From: Chloroflexia bacterium
Lineage (GTDB): Bacteria; Chloroflexota; Chloroflexia; Thermomicrobiales; CFX8
DNA: 43,200 bases
Assembly: GCA_030431755.1 (NCBI GenBank)
Contig: JAUIIK010000031.1
Coordinates: 1 to 43,200 of the forward strand
Reading direction: 5' to 3'
This document shows, piece by piece, positions 24,277 to 32,394 of this stretch. The notes beneath the pieces were generated by a model. The model was not told the DNA's origin. It was given only the letters and a program-made list of their open reading frames with translations, and made no database searches. Position numbers and translations under genes: made by a program. Positions within the stretch are counted from its first letter, which is position 1. Each line of letters starts with the position of its first letter.

Positions 24277-25758
24277 ATGATCGAAACCGCGACACGCCGG
24301 CGCGCGCTACGGCGCGGGCTGGCCGAGATCCACAGCGACATCGGGCGCTTCAGCCCGGCGCTCTACCCGCGCCAGACCTTACGGCCCTACCAGACGAGCT
24401 TTGCCCGCGCTGTGGCTAGCGGCGTGGAGCGCCAATCCGGCGATACCTTCGCCGCCGTCTTCAGCCGCCAGTCAGGGAAGGACGAGGCGCTGGCGCAGCT
24501 GACGGCCTATCTGTTGAGTCGTTACCGGCTGACCGGCGGCAGCATCGTCGTCGCGACACCGGCGCTACGGCCGCAGGGCTTGATCGCCCGTGACCGGCTG
24601 CTGGCCCGGCTGGATACACCGCTCGCCAGAGGCGCGGTCCGGGTGCGCGAGGGCACGATCGTCGAGCTCGGCAGGGCGAGCGTGCGCTATCTCTCGGCCG
24701 CGCCGGGCGCGAATAGCCGCGGCAACACCGCCAGCCTGCTGCTCGTCGCGAACGAGGCGCAGGATATCGACGCCGATGTCTGGGATGCGGTCTTTGCGCC
24801 GATGGCCGCCTCGACCAATGCGACAACGCTCTTTCTCGGCACGGTCTGGACCAGCGCGACGCTGCTCGCCCGGCAGATGCGCTGGCTCCGCGAGCGCGAG
24901 GCTCGGGACGGTCGCCGCCGGCTTTTCGTCGTCGACTGGCGTGAGGTCGCGCGCCATGTGCCCGGCTACGGTGCCTACGTGCGCGGTCAGATGGAGGCGC
25001 TGGGGCCGGAACACCCCTTCATCCGCACCGAGTACGAGCTGCGCGAGCTGGACGGCGATGGCCGCCTCTTCCCGCCGGAGCGGGCCGCGCTGCTCGATGG
25101 CGCATTCGGGCCGGTCGACCAGTCGGACCCGGATGGCGGCGTGGAGTACGCGCTGCTGATCGACGTGGCCGGCGAGGTCGAGGACGGTGTCGAGGGCGAG
25201 TCGCTACGCCGCAGCCAGCCGCGCCGCGATTCGACGGCGGTGACCGTCGTGCGAGTGCGCCCCGGCCCGCCGGCCCGCTACGAGATCGTCGCCCGCTACC
25301 TCTGGACCGGCGCCAAGCACAGCGCGCTGCACCAGCGCCTCGTCAACCTCGCCCGGCGCGTCTGGCAGGCACGCAAGATCGTCATCGACGCGACCGGACT
25401 CGGCGCGGGGCTGGCCAGCTTTCTGCGGGCCACGCTCGGCGAGCGCGTCGTCGAGCCGTTCGTCTTCAGCACCGCCAGCAAGAGCCGCCTCGGCTGGGAT
25501 TTTCTCTCCTTGATCGACGGCGGCCGGCTGACGAGCTTCGATCCGGCTTTGGCCAGCGACCCCGAGCAGCGACGGCTCGAGCGCCTTTTCCGGGCCCAGC
25601 TGGCCGCCTGCCGCTACAGCGTCCTGCCCGGCCCCGGAAAGCTGCTGCGCTGGTCGGTCGAGGATGCCACGCTCCACGACGATCTCCTGATCTCAGCCGC
25701 GCTCGTCGCCGTCCTCGATCGCCTCGACTGGTCGCCCCGCACCGCGCGTGGACGCTGA
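24277..25758 (+). CDS. Phage terminase large subunit-like protein (TerL)
   Basis: A 493-residue protein with the two-domain layout of phage DNA-packaging motors. ATPase domain: Walker A SRQSGKD (residues 63-69), and Walker B LLLVANEAQD with catalytic Glu160. RNase-H-like nuclease domain: Asp296 in LLIDVAGE, Asp371 in VIDATGLG, and Asp468/469 in LHDDLLI, the three acidic positions expected. A strong GGAGGG site precedes ATG 24277. Only the two small genes upstream accompany it; no portal, capsid or tail genes are in the window. It is therefore a prophage remnant or a domesticated packaging cassette. GC content is as high as its flanks, so it is not a recent arrival. Confidence 0.85.
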   Translation: MIETATRRRALRRGLAEIHSDIGRFSPALYPRQTLRPYQTSFARAVASGVERQSGDTFAAVFSRQSGKDEALAQLTAYLLSRYRLTGGSIVVATPALRPQGLIARDRLLARLDTPLARGAVRVREGTIVELGRASVRYLSAAPGANSRGNTASLLLVANEAQDIDADVWDAVFAPMAASTNATTLFLGTVWTSATLLARQMRWLREREARDGRRRLFVVDWREVARHVPGYGAYVRGQMEALGPEHPFIRTEYELRELDGDGRLFPPERAALLDGAFGPVDQSDPDGGVEYALLIDVAGEVEDGVEGESLRRSQPRRDSTAVTVVRVRPGPPARYEIVARYLWTGAKHSALHQRLVNLARRVWQARKIVIDATGLGAGLASFLRATLGERVVEPFVFSTASKSRLGWDFLSLIDGGRLTSFDPALASDPEQRRLERLFRAQLAACRYSVLPGPGKLLRWSVEDATLHDDLLISAALVAVLDRLDWSPRTARGR

Positions 25759-25901
25759 GCGAAGCTGCGCGGAAGAAGAAAATGAAACTGGCTCCTATCT
25801 GGTTGCTTGATGCGGACGCTGTAACCATGACCTGGATCTCGCTGTTAACTAGTACGTTGGCACAGGCGCGGAGTTTGATAACTGTCGTACAATGCGGCTG
25901 G

Positions 25902-25939
25902 GGAAAACAGAGACCCGCCTCCAATCAAGGAGACGGGTC
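25902..25939 (-). terminator. Intrinsic terminator of the small minus-strand gene
   Basis: On the minus strand GACCCGTCTCC and GGAGGCGGGTC pair over 11 bp (one G-U) with a 6-nt loop and are followed by CTCTGTTTTCCCC. It lies 17 bp past the stop of the 26100 gene. The pairing is better as minus-strand RNA than as plus-strand RNA. Confidence 0.7.
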
Positions 25940-25956
25940 CCAAGGCAGTTTAGGGA

Positions 25957-26100
25957 CTAACCTTCGTCATTGCCACGTAGAAGCGAAACCAATGCGGCTC
26001 CGCCTACGATGGCCGATGCTCCCGGTGACCCAAGGATGGAACTCAGCAGCACACACCAGATGGCTACGAGTTGCTCATCCCGAGAGATGCGGATGTTCAC
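25957..26100 (-). CDS. Very small predicted membrane protein
   Basis: A 47-residue frame. The frame is open to ATG 26181, but a perfect GGAGG lies 7 bp before GTG 26100, so this is the likely start. The product is a short charged N-terminus (VNIRISRDEQ) followed by a hydrophobic stretch (LVAIWCVLLSSILG, then SAIVGGAALVSLL) and an acidic end (RGNDEG). A strong intrinsic terminator follows at once. Start site, terminator and hydrophobic profile together support a real gene. I do not recognise a family. A small toxin-like or holin-like membrane peptide is possible next to the TerL cassette, but this is a guess. Confidence 0.55.
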   Translation of the reverse strand: MNIRISRDEQLVAIWCVLLSSILGSPGASAIVGGAALVSLLRGNDEG

Positions 26101-26112
26101 CACATCGCCTCC

Positions 26113-26141
26113 GTAACATGAGGGTTCGAGCTGGCTGCTAC
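26113..26141. repeat. Direct repeat GTAACATGAGGGT...CTGCTAC, copy 1
   Basis: GTAACATGAGGGT (26113-26125) and CTGCTAC (26135-26141) recur with the same 9-bp spacing at 26301-26329. Copy 1 sits just upstream of the small gene starting at 26100, in its 5' region. Confidence 0.6.
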
Positions 26142-26300
26142 TCCAGCAATCCCCGACCTGGGGATCCCGCCAAGTGTACATACACGTTATGGCATTTGCC
26201 TACGCGTCACGCTGCACTCACCGTGGATTCTGTCGGTAGTGAGACTATGACTTACGTGTGGTAATTGACATTCGCCCTAGCGTTTGACAAGATTGCATAT

Positions 26301-26329
26301 GTAACATGAGGGTGGTGACGGACTGCTAC
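26301..26329. repeat. Direct repeat GTAACATGAGGGT...CTGCTAC, copy 2
   Basis: Second copy of the 29-bp repeat. 13 bp and 7 bp blocks are identical and the intervening 9 bp differ. No start codon with a ribosome-binding site follows it on either strand. Confidence 0.6.
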
Positions 26330-26412
26330 ATGCCGTCGCTGGCCAGATGAAGTATTGGACGAATCGCTGGTAGTCGCCCGAGACTCTGCCAGCATGATCG
26401 TTCAACCAGAGA

Positions 26413-26448
26413 CCGTCCGAGAGTCCATCTCGGGCGGTTTTCTCTTTT
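26413..26448 (+). terminator. Rho-independent terminator
   Basis: CCGTCCGAGA/TCTCGGGCGG (26413-26422 and 26428-26437, one G-T wobble) has a 5-nt loop and is followed by TTTTCTCTTTT. No coding gene ends upstream on this strand, so it may end a short non-coding transcript. Confidence 0.7.
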
Positions 26449-26781
26449 GTAGAACTGCAACCGTGCCCCGCCATCGTGGCGGAACTCTCACGGGTTCAAG
26501 ATGAAGACAATGCGGCCAGGTGGCTACCGGCGGCTCGTTGAGTAGCTGGAGCAGCACGCGGTTAAGTCACTGGCAATCGTCACTGGTTCCTGATAACGGG
26601 CGCGGCGCCGGATGAGCTGCTGACTCGCGTGTGCGCCTTTGAGCCGGAGCTTCTCGCGCAATTGCAGCCGTGCTAACCGCATCTCTACGCCAATTCAGGA
26701 CTAACAGGACTTCCCCGGCGCTAGCCGCTGCCCATAGCGTTAGGCCATGGACTCGGCCGTGCCAGCGGAGGAGCGGCGCAG

Positions 26782-27615
26782 GTGAACATCGTCAAAACCA
26801 TCATCGGCATCGGCCTGCTGCTGGGCTTCGTCATCGTCGTCGCAACCTGTAGTGGCGCGGAAGAGTCGTCGCCGGACGGCGCGCACGACTTCCCGGCAGG
26901 GCATCCCGTCGTTGATGAGACGACGGTTGAGCAGGTCAGCGAGGGCCAGCGGCTCTTCGCCGAGGCGGGCTGTGCCGGCTGCCACGGACCGGACGGGCTC
27001 GGAGCATCCGCCCCGCACGTCATCGGACACTCGGCTGATATCGTGCGCCTGATGGTGCGCGACCCGGTCGACCAGATGCCGGCCTTCGATGCGGATCAGC
27101 TGAGCGACGAACAGCTCGACAAGATCGCTGAGTATATTGGCAATCTCTCCGGCAGTCGGGCCGACGTCGAACGCGCTGTGCGGCGCGGTATCACCCACCA
27201 GCAGCTCGCCATCCACGCCATCGACATCAAGGACCGCGATGACGCCCTCTACCACCTGCAGAACAGCGTCCGCTACGCTCATGACGTCGACCGCATCCCG
27301 GAGCTGAATGACGCGCTTGCCCTGCTGGAGTCCGGCGACTGGGCAGGCGCCCGCGAGCTCGTCGCCTCTGGCCCTGAGCTTCAGGGCGCAGCGGAGCGAC
27401 CGCTGGAGCAGATGTACCTCGACCTCGGGGTGCTGGCACTCCGGGCTGGCGACATCGACGACTCCACCCGCAACTTGACGATCTACGTCGACCTCAGCGA
27501 TGACGACAGCGCCCGGGCTGATATCGAGCAGACGCTGGAGCTGATCGAGGCCGGTGACATCGAGCAGGCGCTCGCTATCGCCGAATCGTTGCTCAGTGTG
27601 CTGGAGCGCTCATGA
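26782..27615 (+). CDS. Membrane-anchored cytochrome c with TPR-like region
   Basis: A 277-residue exported protein. GTG 26782 follows GGAGGAG by 9 bp. Residues 4-22 are a hydrophobic signal or anchor ending ATC, a poor lipobox. Heme-binding C64-A-G-C67-H68 with Met99 (DQMPAF) as probable sixth ligand forms a class I cytochrome c domain (residues ~45-125). Residues ~130-277 are a helical region with repeated DDALYHLQNSV, LALLESGDW and LEAGDIEQALAIA units resembling TPR repeats, an unusual addition. It overlaps the next gene by 4 bp (ATGA), so the two form an operon. It probably carries electrons at the outer face of the membrane. Confidence 0.8.
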   Translation: MNIVKTIIGIGLLLGFVIVVATCSGAEESSPDGAHDFPAGHPVVDETTVEQVSEGQRLFAEAGCAGCHGPDGLGASAPHVIGHSADIVRLMVRDPVDQMPAFDADQLSDEQLDKIAEYIGNLSGSRADVERAVRRGITHQQLAIHAIDIKDRDDALYHLQNSVRYAHDVDRIPELNDALALLESGDWAGARELVASGPELQGAAERPLEQMYLDLGVLALRAGDIDDSTRNLTIYVDLSDDDSARADIEQTLELIEAGDIEQALAIAESLLSVLERS

Positions 27616-28286
27616 GCCTGCGTCAGCTGCGATGGTGCGGCCTGCTGCTGCTAGCGCTGGCAGTCACCGGGTGTGCCGGGGCCGGGGCAACCGCGCCGAC
27701 TGCAACGCCGCCGCCAACAGCCACGCCCGATCCGGCGGCCGGCGAGTTGGTCGAGATTGGTGAGTACACCGCGCTCGTCTGGGGCACGGGCAACTATGGC
27801 GTCGTCATCGTCGGCTCCAGCGGCGGCGCGGCGGCGACCTGGCAGGCAACAGCGTTGACCCTGGCTGGCGAAGATATGACCGTCCTCGCGCCCAACGACT
27901 ACAGCTACAGATACGTCGTCGATGCGATTGACTACCTGGTTGATGAGCGTGGCGTCGATGGTGTCGCCCTGATAGGCATCGGCGCGGGTGCGCCGCCGGT
28001 CATCGGGGCGGGTATCATCGCGCCGGAGAAAGTCGATCAGATGATCCTCGTCTCCGGTTTCGGCGAGTATCAGGATATGGGCGACTTCCCGAAGCTCTTC
28101 ATCGCTGCCGATAGCGAATCCGGCATGGTCCGCCGCGCTCGCACGATGGCCGAGGAAGCACCGGGCACAGACAACGAGGCGCTGATCATCCCCGGCTCTG
28201 CCGGCGGCGATGCGCTTTTCACCTCCGACAGCAGCGACGACCTCATGGCCGCGATCACCGCGCGGCTCGAACAGTACCGCAGGTAG
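27612..28286 (+). CDS. Lipoprotein with alpha/beta-hydrolase-like fold lacking the nucleophile
   Basis: A 224-residue lipoprotein: hydrophobic signal with lipobox LAVTGC near residue 21, then a Thr/Pro-rich linker (ATAPTATPPPTATPDP). The rest resembles an alpha/beta hydrolase core: YGVVIVGSSGG, YRYVVDAIDYLVDERGV and VALIGIGAGAPPVIG. At the nucleophile elbow (normally G-x-S-x-G) the sequence is GIGAG, so the catalytic serine seems to be missing. Late segments MILVSGFGEY and PKLFIAADSE match the usual later strands. It is coupled to the cytochrome gene, suggesting a structural or binding role with it (inference). Confidence 0.65.
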   Translation: MSLRQLRWCGLLLLALAVTGCAGAGATAPTATPPPTATPDPAAGELVEIGEYTALVWGTGNYGVVIVGSSGGAAATWQATALTLAGEDMTVLAPNDYSYRYVVDAIDYLVDERGVDGVALIGIGAGAPPVIGAGIIAPEKVDQMILVSGFGEYQDMGDFPKLFIAADSESGMVRRARTMAEEAPGTDNEALIIPGSAGGDALFTSDSSDDLMAAITARLEQYRR

Positions 28287-28321
28287 CCACGGTTCGAGGC
28301 CAACTCATCCTCGCCATGAAC

Positions 28322-28407
28322 GTAGGGCTGGGGCTCGTCTGGATCGCCCTCTAGGCCCGCGTACGAATGCGGTCTCGTGACCGGGTGGGGACGAGCCCCA
28401 CCCCTAC
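28322..28407. repeat. Inverted-repeat element, family 1 copy B
   Basis: The 86-bp element has 18-bp inverted ends GTAGGGCTGGGGCTCGTC and GACGAGCCCCACCCCTAC, 17/18 complementary. It lies 36 bp after the lipoprotein stop. Related copies are at 9758-9856 and 33345-33418. Confidence 0.8.
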
Positions 28408-28452
28408 GAGCATGGCGCTTCAATGTCCATTGGCCTCAGAGGATTCGTAGTT

Positions 28453-28498
28453 GGGTCCACGCCCCTACATCAGTCGCGACAACCTCACCGTGAAACAG
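28453..28498. repeat. Dispersed 46-bp repeat (matches 9841-9886)
   Basis: GGGTCCACGCCCCTAC and CCTCACC[AG]TGAAACAG occur with identical spacing at 28453-28498 and 9841-9886. The second block differs by one base. The remaining part of 28287-28566 holds no gene. Confidence 0.7.
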
Positions 28499-28566
28499 AA
28501 TCTGCGTCACATATCGCACGCTAGAGCAACAGCCGTGGCATCCCCCCGTCAGTTCTTCGGCGGTGC

Positions 28567-29067
28567 TTACGCCGCGAGCGAGGCGGCGATCCAGACGACG
28601 GCGAGGTTGAGGACGAGGTTCACGGCCGATAGCGATCCAGAGATGATCTGGAGGCGACGGCGCACGCTCAGGTACTCCGGGGTCTCCTTGACGGTTGGCG
28701 GCTGTTCAGCGAGCCTCACGATGCGCTGGCCGTACCAGGTGTGGGCTGCCGTGATGACGACGATCAGCGCTACCAGCACAAGCTTGATCAGTAACCGTGA
28801 GCCGTAGGTCGTTGCTGTCAGGTCTGTCCAGTCAACCGACCGGCGTTCGCCGTTCAGGTAGCCGGTCACCAACAGCGCGATGAGCGCGACGACGGAGATG
28901 ACGCCGTAGCGCGTGCCAACACGCCCGACGAGCAGTGCTCGGCTGTCGGGATCGAGCGCCGGCCGGACGACCGGGAGCAGCACCAGCAGAATGAAGAGCA
29001 TGCCGCCGATCCAGGTGATCGCTGCCAGCAAATGAATCCAGCGCACCAGCACCCAAACGGAGATCAC
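28567..29067 (-). CDS. CopD-like four-helix membrane protein
   Basis: A 166-residue integral membrane protein with four hydrophobic segments. The N-terminal VLVRWIHLLAAITWIGGMLF, with its conserved His in the first helix, is typical of CopD/DUF-type proteins linked to copper or heme handling. A later helix ITAAHTWYGQ carries a second His. It overlaps the sufS stop by 4 bp (ATGA), so it is the last gene of the cd1-sufS-copD-like operon. A role in metal or cofactor supply for the cuproprotein/cytochrome upstream is inference. Confidence 0.75.
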   Translation of the reverse strand: MISVWVLVRWIHLLAAITWIGGMLFILLVLLPVVRPALDPDSRALLVGRVGTRYGVISVVALIALLVTGYLNGERRSVDWTDLTATTYGSRLLIKLVLVALIVVITAAHTWYGQRIVRLAEQPPTVKETPEYLSVRRRLQIISGSLSAVNLVLNLAVVWIAASLAA

Positions 29068-30335
29068 ACGGCGGTCTCCTGGTCGAAAATCTCATAGACC
29101 CGCTCGAGCGCTCCGAGCAGCCGGTCGACATCGGTGACGTCGTTGTAGAGGTAGAAGCTGGCGCGCACCGAGGCGACCAGATCGAGCGCCGCGTGCAGCG
29201 GCTGGGTGCAGTGGTGTCCGGCGCGGACGGCGATATGCTCGCCGTCGAGGACGGTTGCCATATCGTGTGGGTGCACCCGGCCGATGTTGAAGCTGATGAC
29301 GCCACCGCGCGCCTCCGGGCCCGGGCCGTAGATCGTGATCCCCGGTAGCTCCTGGAGCTGAGCGTAGGCGTACGCGGTAAGTCGCCACTCGTGCTCGTGG
29401 ATCGCCGCCATCGAGACGGAGCTGAGGAAATCGCAGGCGGCTCCAAAACCGACGGCGTCGGCGACGCTGGGCGTCCCGGCCTCGAACTTCTGCGGGATGT
29501 CGGCCCAGGTCGAGTGGCGCAGTTCGACGATCCGGATCATCTCGCCGCCGCCCATGTAGGGCGGCATCGCCTCCAGCAGTTCCCGCCGACCGTAGAGCAT
29601 CCCCGCGCCCATCGGGCCGCACATCTTGTGTGCCGAGCAGGCGTAGAAATCCGCGCCAAGCTCCGGCAGGTTGAGTGGCATGTGCGGCGCGGCCTGTGCG
29701 CCGTCGATGAGCACCAACGCGCCCGCCTCGTGGGCCTGCCTGATGATCTCGTCGACCGGGTTGACTGTCCCGAGCATGTTGGAAACATGCGCGAGCGCGA
29801 CCAGCTTGACGTAACCTTCAGCAAGGTGCTCCGCTAGCTCCTCCATTCGTAGGCAGCCGTTCGCGTCGATGCCGACAAACTCCAGACGCGCACCGGTCCG
29901 CTCGCAGGCCAGCTGCCAGGGCACGAGATTCGAGTGGTGCTCCATGATGCTGGTCAGGATGACATCGCCCGGCCCGAGGTTCGCGCCGCCCCAGCTCAAT
30001 GCGACGAGGTTGATCGCTTCCGTTGTGTTGCGTACGAAAATCACCTGGCCTTCGTCATCGACGCCGAAGAAGCGCGCTACGCTCCGGCGGGCTTGTTCGT
30101 AGGCTTCGGTCGAGCGCTCGGCCAGCTTGTAGACGCCGCGGTGGACGTTGGCGTAGTCCTCGCGGTAGTAGCGGTCCATCGCTGCCAGCACCGCCTCGGG
30201 CTTCTGCGACGAGGCGGCGCTGTCCAGGTAGATCGTGCGTGCTCCTTCCGGGGGCTGCGCCAGGAGCGGGAACTCCCGGCGCAGCGCCTCGGCGTCAAGG
30301 TGTTGCGTAACGGTCTCGGTAGCTCCGGCGTTCAT
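29064..30335 (-). CDS. sufS: Cysteine desulfurase SufS
   Basis: A 423-residue PLP enzyme that takes sulfur from cysteine for Fe-S cluster assembly. The N-terminus YLDSAASSQKPEAVLAAM, the PLP-lysine K237 in SAHKMCGPMGAG, and the active cysteine C376 in RAGHHCTQPLH are all those of SufS (group II). EHHSNLVPW and the VSNMLGT motif also match. Length is typical. It lies 14 bp after the cd1-like gene and overlaps the CopD-like gene. No other suf genes are present, so here it is out of its usual cluster. Confidence 0.93.
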   Translation of the reverse strand: MNAGATETVTQHLDAEALRREFPLLAQPPEGARTIYLDSAASSQKPEAVLAAMDRYYREDYANVHRGVYKLAERSTEAYEQARRSVARFFGVDDEGQVIFVRNTTEAINLVALSWGGANLGPGDVILTSIMEHHSNLVPWQLACERTGARLEFVGIDANGCLRMEELAEHLAEGYVKLVALAHVSNMLGTVNPVDEIIRQAHEAGALVLIDGAQAAPHMPLNLPELGADFYACSAHKMCGPMGAGMLYGRRELLEAMPPYMGGGEMIRIVELRHSTWADIPQKFEAGTPSVADAVGFGAACDFLSSVSMAAIHEHEWRLTAYAYAQLQELPGITIYGPGPEARGGVISFNIGRVHPHDMATVLDGEHIAVRAGHHCTQPLHAALDLVASVRASFYLYNDVTDVDRLLGALERVYEIFDQETAV

Positions 30336-30349
30336 CGTCCGATCGATTT

Positions 30350-32266
30350 CTAGTGTCCGAGCGGCTCGTGCCTCCGGACCGTGTTGAAGATGCCCGTGGG
30401 GGCGGGAATGTCGGTGAGCTCGGCGACGAGCTCGAGCGTCTCCGCATCGTAGACACGGACGGTATTGCCGGTCCAGTCACTGATGTAAACAAACTCGCCA
30501 TCGTCGGTGAACTCCGGATGCAGCGTCATGACGCCGTCATCAATCACCCCGACGATCTCGAAGGGCGCTTCCTTCTCGAAGACTGTGATCGTGTTCGACG
30601 GGTCGCCGAAGAGCGCGTCCGCCCAGACATAGGGGCTGTTTTCGGCTGCCCGCAGGAAGAGGCCGGGGCCGGCTGTCGGCACCGTTCCGACGATCTCGTT
30701 CGTCGCCAGATCCCAGACCGTGACCTTGCCTTCCGCGGCATGGACCGTCGCGCCGTAGGTCGTGCCATCCGCTTCCCAGACAGCGCCCGAGCCGGGGTGG
30801 GGCGTGTCGCCGGTCGGGATCTGCTCGACCAGCTCGGCCTTCTCGACATCGATGACGGCCATCCAGTTGTCGGTCTGCGACGCGACGTAGAAGTACTTGT
30901 TGTCCGGGCTGAGGAAGCCGTCGTGGAGGATGTTGCCGACATTCTCGATCTTATCGATCGGGAACTCCGGATCGGAGAAGTCGATGCGCCAGATCTGCCC
31001 GGCCTCTTTCAGCGCGATCAGGAAGTACGGTCCGACCATCTCCATCGAGACATCGCTAGTGATGCAGACGCGCGAGTTGACGACCTCGCCGCTAGGGCTC
31101 GCGCCGACCGTCTCGATGACCTTGAGCGGTTCCAACGTCTCGGCATCGAGGATGACGGCGCTATTCGGGATGAAGTTGCCGATCAGGAGGTACTTACCAT
31201 CGTCGGACATCGCCAGGCCGCGCGAGTCCAGCCCGACGCGCACCTTCCGGACCGCCTGGAGGGTGTAGAGGTCGATCTTGAAGAGCCAGCCGTCGCGGCC
31301 GACGTTGTAGGCCCAGCGCTCGTTGGTCGGGTCGAAGGTGTAGCCGTGGGCCCGGTAGCTGGCCGGCACGTGGGCCAGGAGTTCATTGGTGTCGCCGTCA
31401 ACGACGGCGATGGCCCGGCTCTCGCGCTCGGTGATGAGCATCAGGTTGTCGATGTTGCCCGTGTGCTGCGGTTCATCGGGCAAGGTCGATTCGTCAACGA
31501 GCACTTCTAGCGTCGGGGCGATCTCGTCGAGCTCCCATTTCACGGCGTCGGCATCCGGTTCGGTGCGGATGTAGCCGACGAGCCCCCAGATCTCCTCATC
31601 AGAGAGGCCGAGCTGTTCCCAGGCGGGCATGACCGTTCCTGGGCGGCCGTCGGCGATGACGTTGAAGTAGAAATCGTCGTCCGAGGTCAGACGCCCGGGG
31701 ACCAACGCCGGGCCGGTCGCGCCTTCGCGGTTCGGCCCGTGGCAGCCGCCGCAGGCATCGGTGAAGTAGTCGGCGACCGGCTTGCCCTCGAAGTATTCGG
31801 CTGCCACCGCCGCGCTCGCGACGACGATGACCCGGCCCTGGATGCTGTCGTCCAGCTCATCATGGTACGGGTAAGTGCCGGGCTCGTTGAACTGCCACTC
31901 GAAGCTGTCGCCCGGCGCGATCTCCTGGTGGAACCAGCCGTCGTCGCTGGTGATCGTGTGCGGGCTGTCGCTGTCGTTGGTCCAGGTGATCGTTGCTCCG
32001 GTCGCGACGTAGATTGTGCGGTCGGATTCTGCCAACGCGCTGATCGAGGGTTCGGCATGTGAGACGGCTTCGATCGGGCCGGTCGGCGCGTCACCATCGA
32101 CATCCGCGTCGTCCGCTGATGTCGCCGTTGGCGCTTCCGCTGCCTCGGTTGCCGTGGCGTCGGCCGGCGTCGCCGTCGGATCGTCATCGTCGTCGGATAG
32201 ACAGGCAACCGTTGTGAAGCTCGCGATGAGCAAGAGCGGAACGAGATAGCGTAGGTAGCGTTTCAC
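30350..32266 (-). CDS. Cupredoxin - cytochrome c - cytochrome cd1-like fusion lipoprotein
   Basis: A 638-residue exported protein. GTG 32266 follows GAGGAG by about 8 bp. The signal ends at Cys22 (TTVAC), then an acidic, Thr-rich linker. Residues ~65-150 are a cupredoxin domain: His103 is kept, but Cys, His and Met of the copper site appear as Asp136, Asp139 and Ile142. Residues ~155-240 are a cytochrome c domain with C172-x2-C175-H176 and likely axial Met213. Residues ~265-638 are an eight-bladed-propeller-like region strongly resembling the d1-heme domain of cytochrome cd1 (NirS/NirN/NirF): AIAVVDGDT, VGRDGWLFKIDL, AETLEPLKVIET, LHDGFLS, TPHPGSG. Probable proximal d1 ligand His307 and active-site His490 remain; the second active-site His is not evident. 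Confidence 0.8.
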   Translation of the reverse strand: MKRYLRYLVPLLLIASFTTVACLSDDDDDPTATPADATATEAAEAPTATSADDADVDGDAPTGPIEAVSHAEPSISALAESDRTIYVATGATITWTNDSDSPHTITSDDGWFHQEIAPGDSFEWQFNEPGTYPYHDELDDSIQGRVIVVASAAVAAEYFEGKPVADYFTDACGGCHGPNREGATGPALVPGRLTSDDDFYFNVIADGRPGTVMPAWEQLGLSDEEIWGLVGYIRTEPDADAVKWELDEIAPTLEVLVDESTLPDEPQHTGNIDNLMLITERESRAIAVVDGDTNELLAHVPASYRAHGYTFDPTNERWAYNVGRDGWLFKIDLYTLQAVRKVRVGLDSRGLAMSDDGKYLLIGNFIPNSAVILDAETLEPLKVIETVGASPSGEVVNSRVCITSDVSMEMVGPYFLIALKEAGQIWRIDFSDPEFPIDKIENVGNILHDGFLSPDNKYFYVASQTDNWMAVIDVEKAELVEQIPTGDTPHPGSGAVWEADGTTYGATVHAAEGKVTVWDLATNEIVGTVPTAGPGLFLRAAENSPYVWADALFGDPSNTITVFEKEAPFEIVGVIDDGVMTLHPEFTDDGEFVYISDWTGNTVRVYDAETLELVAELTDIPAPTGIFNTVRRHEPLGH

Positions 32267-32394
32267 GGGCAGGCTCCTCGGTCAGTGGCGCTAGGTTCTC
32301 CCTTCCATTCTCTGGACGCTGCCGTCCACCGTCTGTGCCTTTTCGCACGAACTCGCTACGATGCGTGCGGAGCCTGAAGCGGGGAGGTCGGTGC

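Larger units (their letters stand above)
26182..26781. other. Accessory intergenic DNA, no firm gene
   Basis: 600 bp of mixed composition, clearly lower in GC than the flanks at its left end. It contains two TTGACA hexamers (26268-26273 and 26284-26289, plus strand) without convincing -10 boxes, repeat copy 2, and the terminator at 26413. A stretch at 26566-26676 reads as a protein-like fragment ending PDELLTRVCAFEPELLAQLQ and a stop, but it lacks a start and is closed by a stop just upstream. It could be the tail of a decayed gene. Confidence 0.4.

Noticed and set aside
26100-26180. tRNA-like GGTTCGA motif at 26123
   Set aside because: No acceptor stem or D-arm can be paired around it. No tRNA is seen in the window.
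25782-26264. 160-codon plus-strand frame after TerL
   Set aside because: The composition is random-like (Trp, Cys and Arg rich, no fold pattern), and it overlaps the better supported minus-strand gene and its terminator.
23589-26264. Complete prophage
   Set aside because: Only a TerL and two small genes are phage-like. There is no integrase, portal, capsid, tail or lysis gene, and no att repeats around them.
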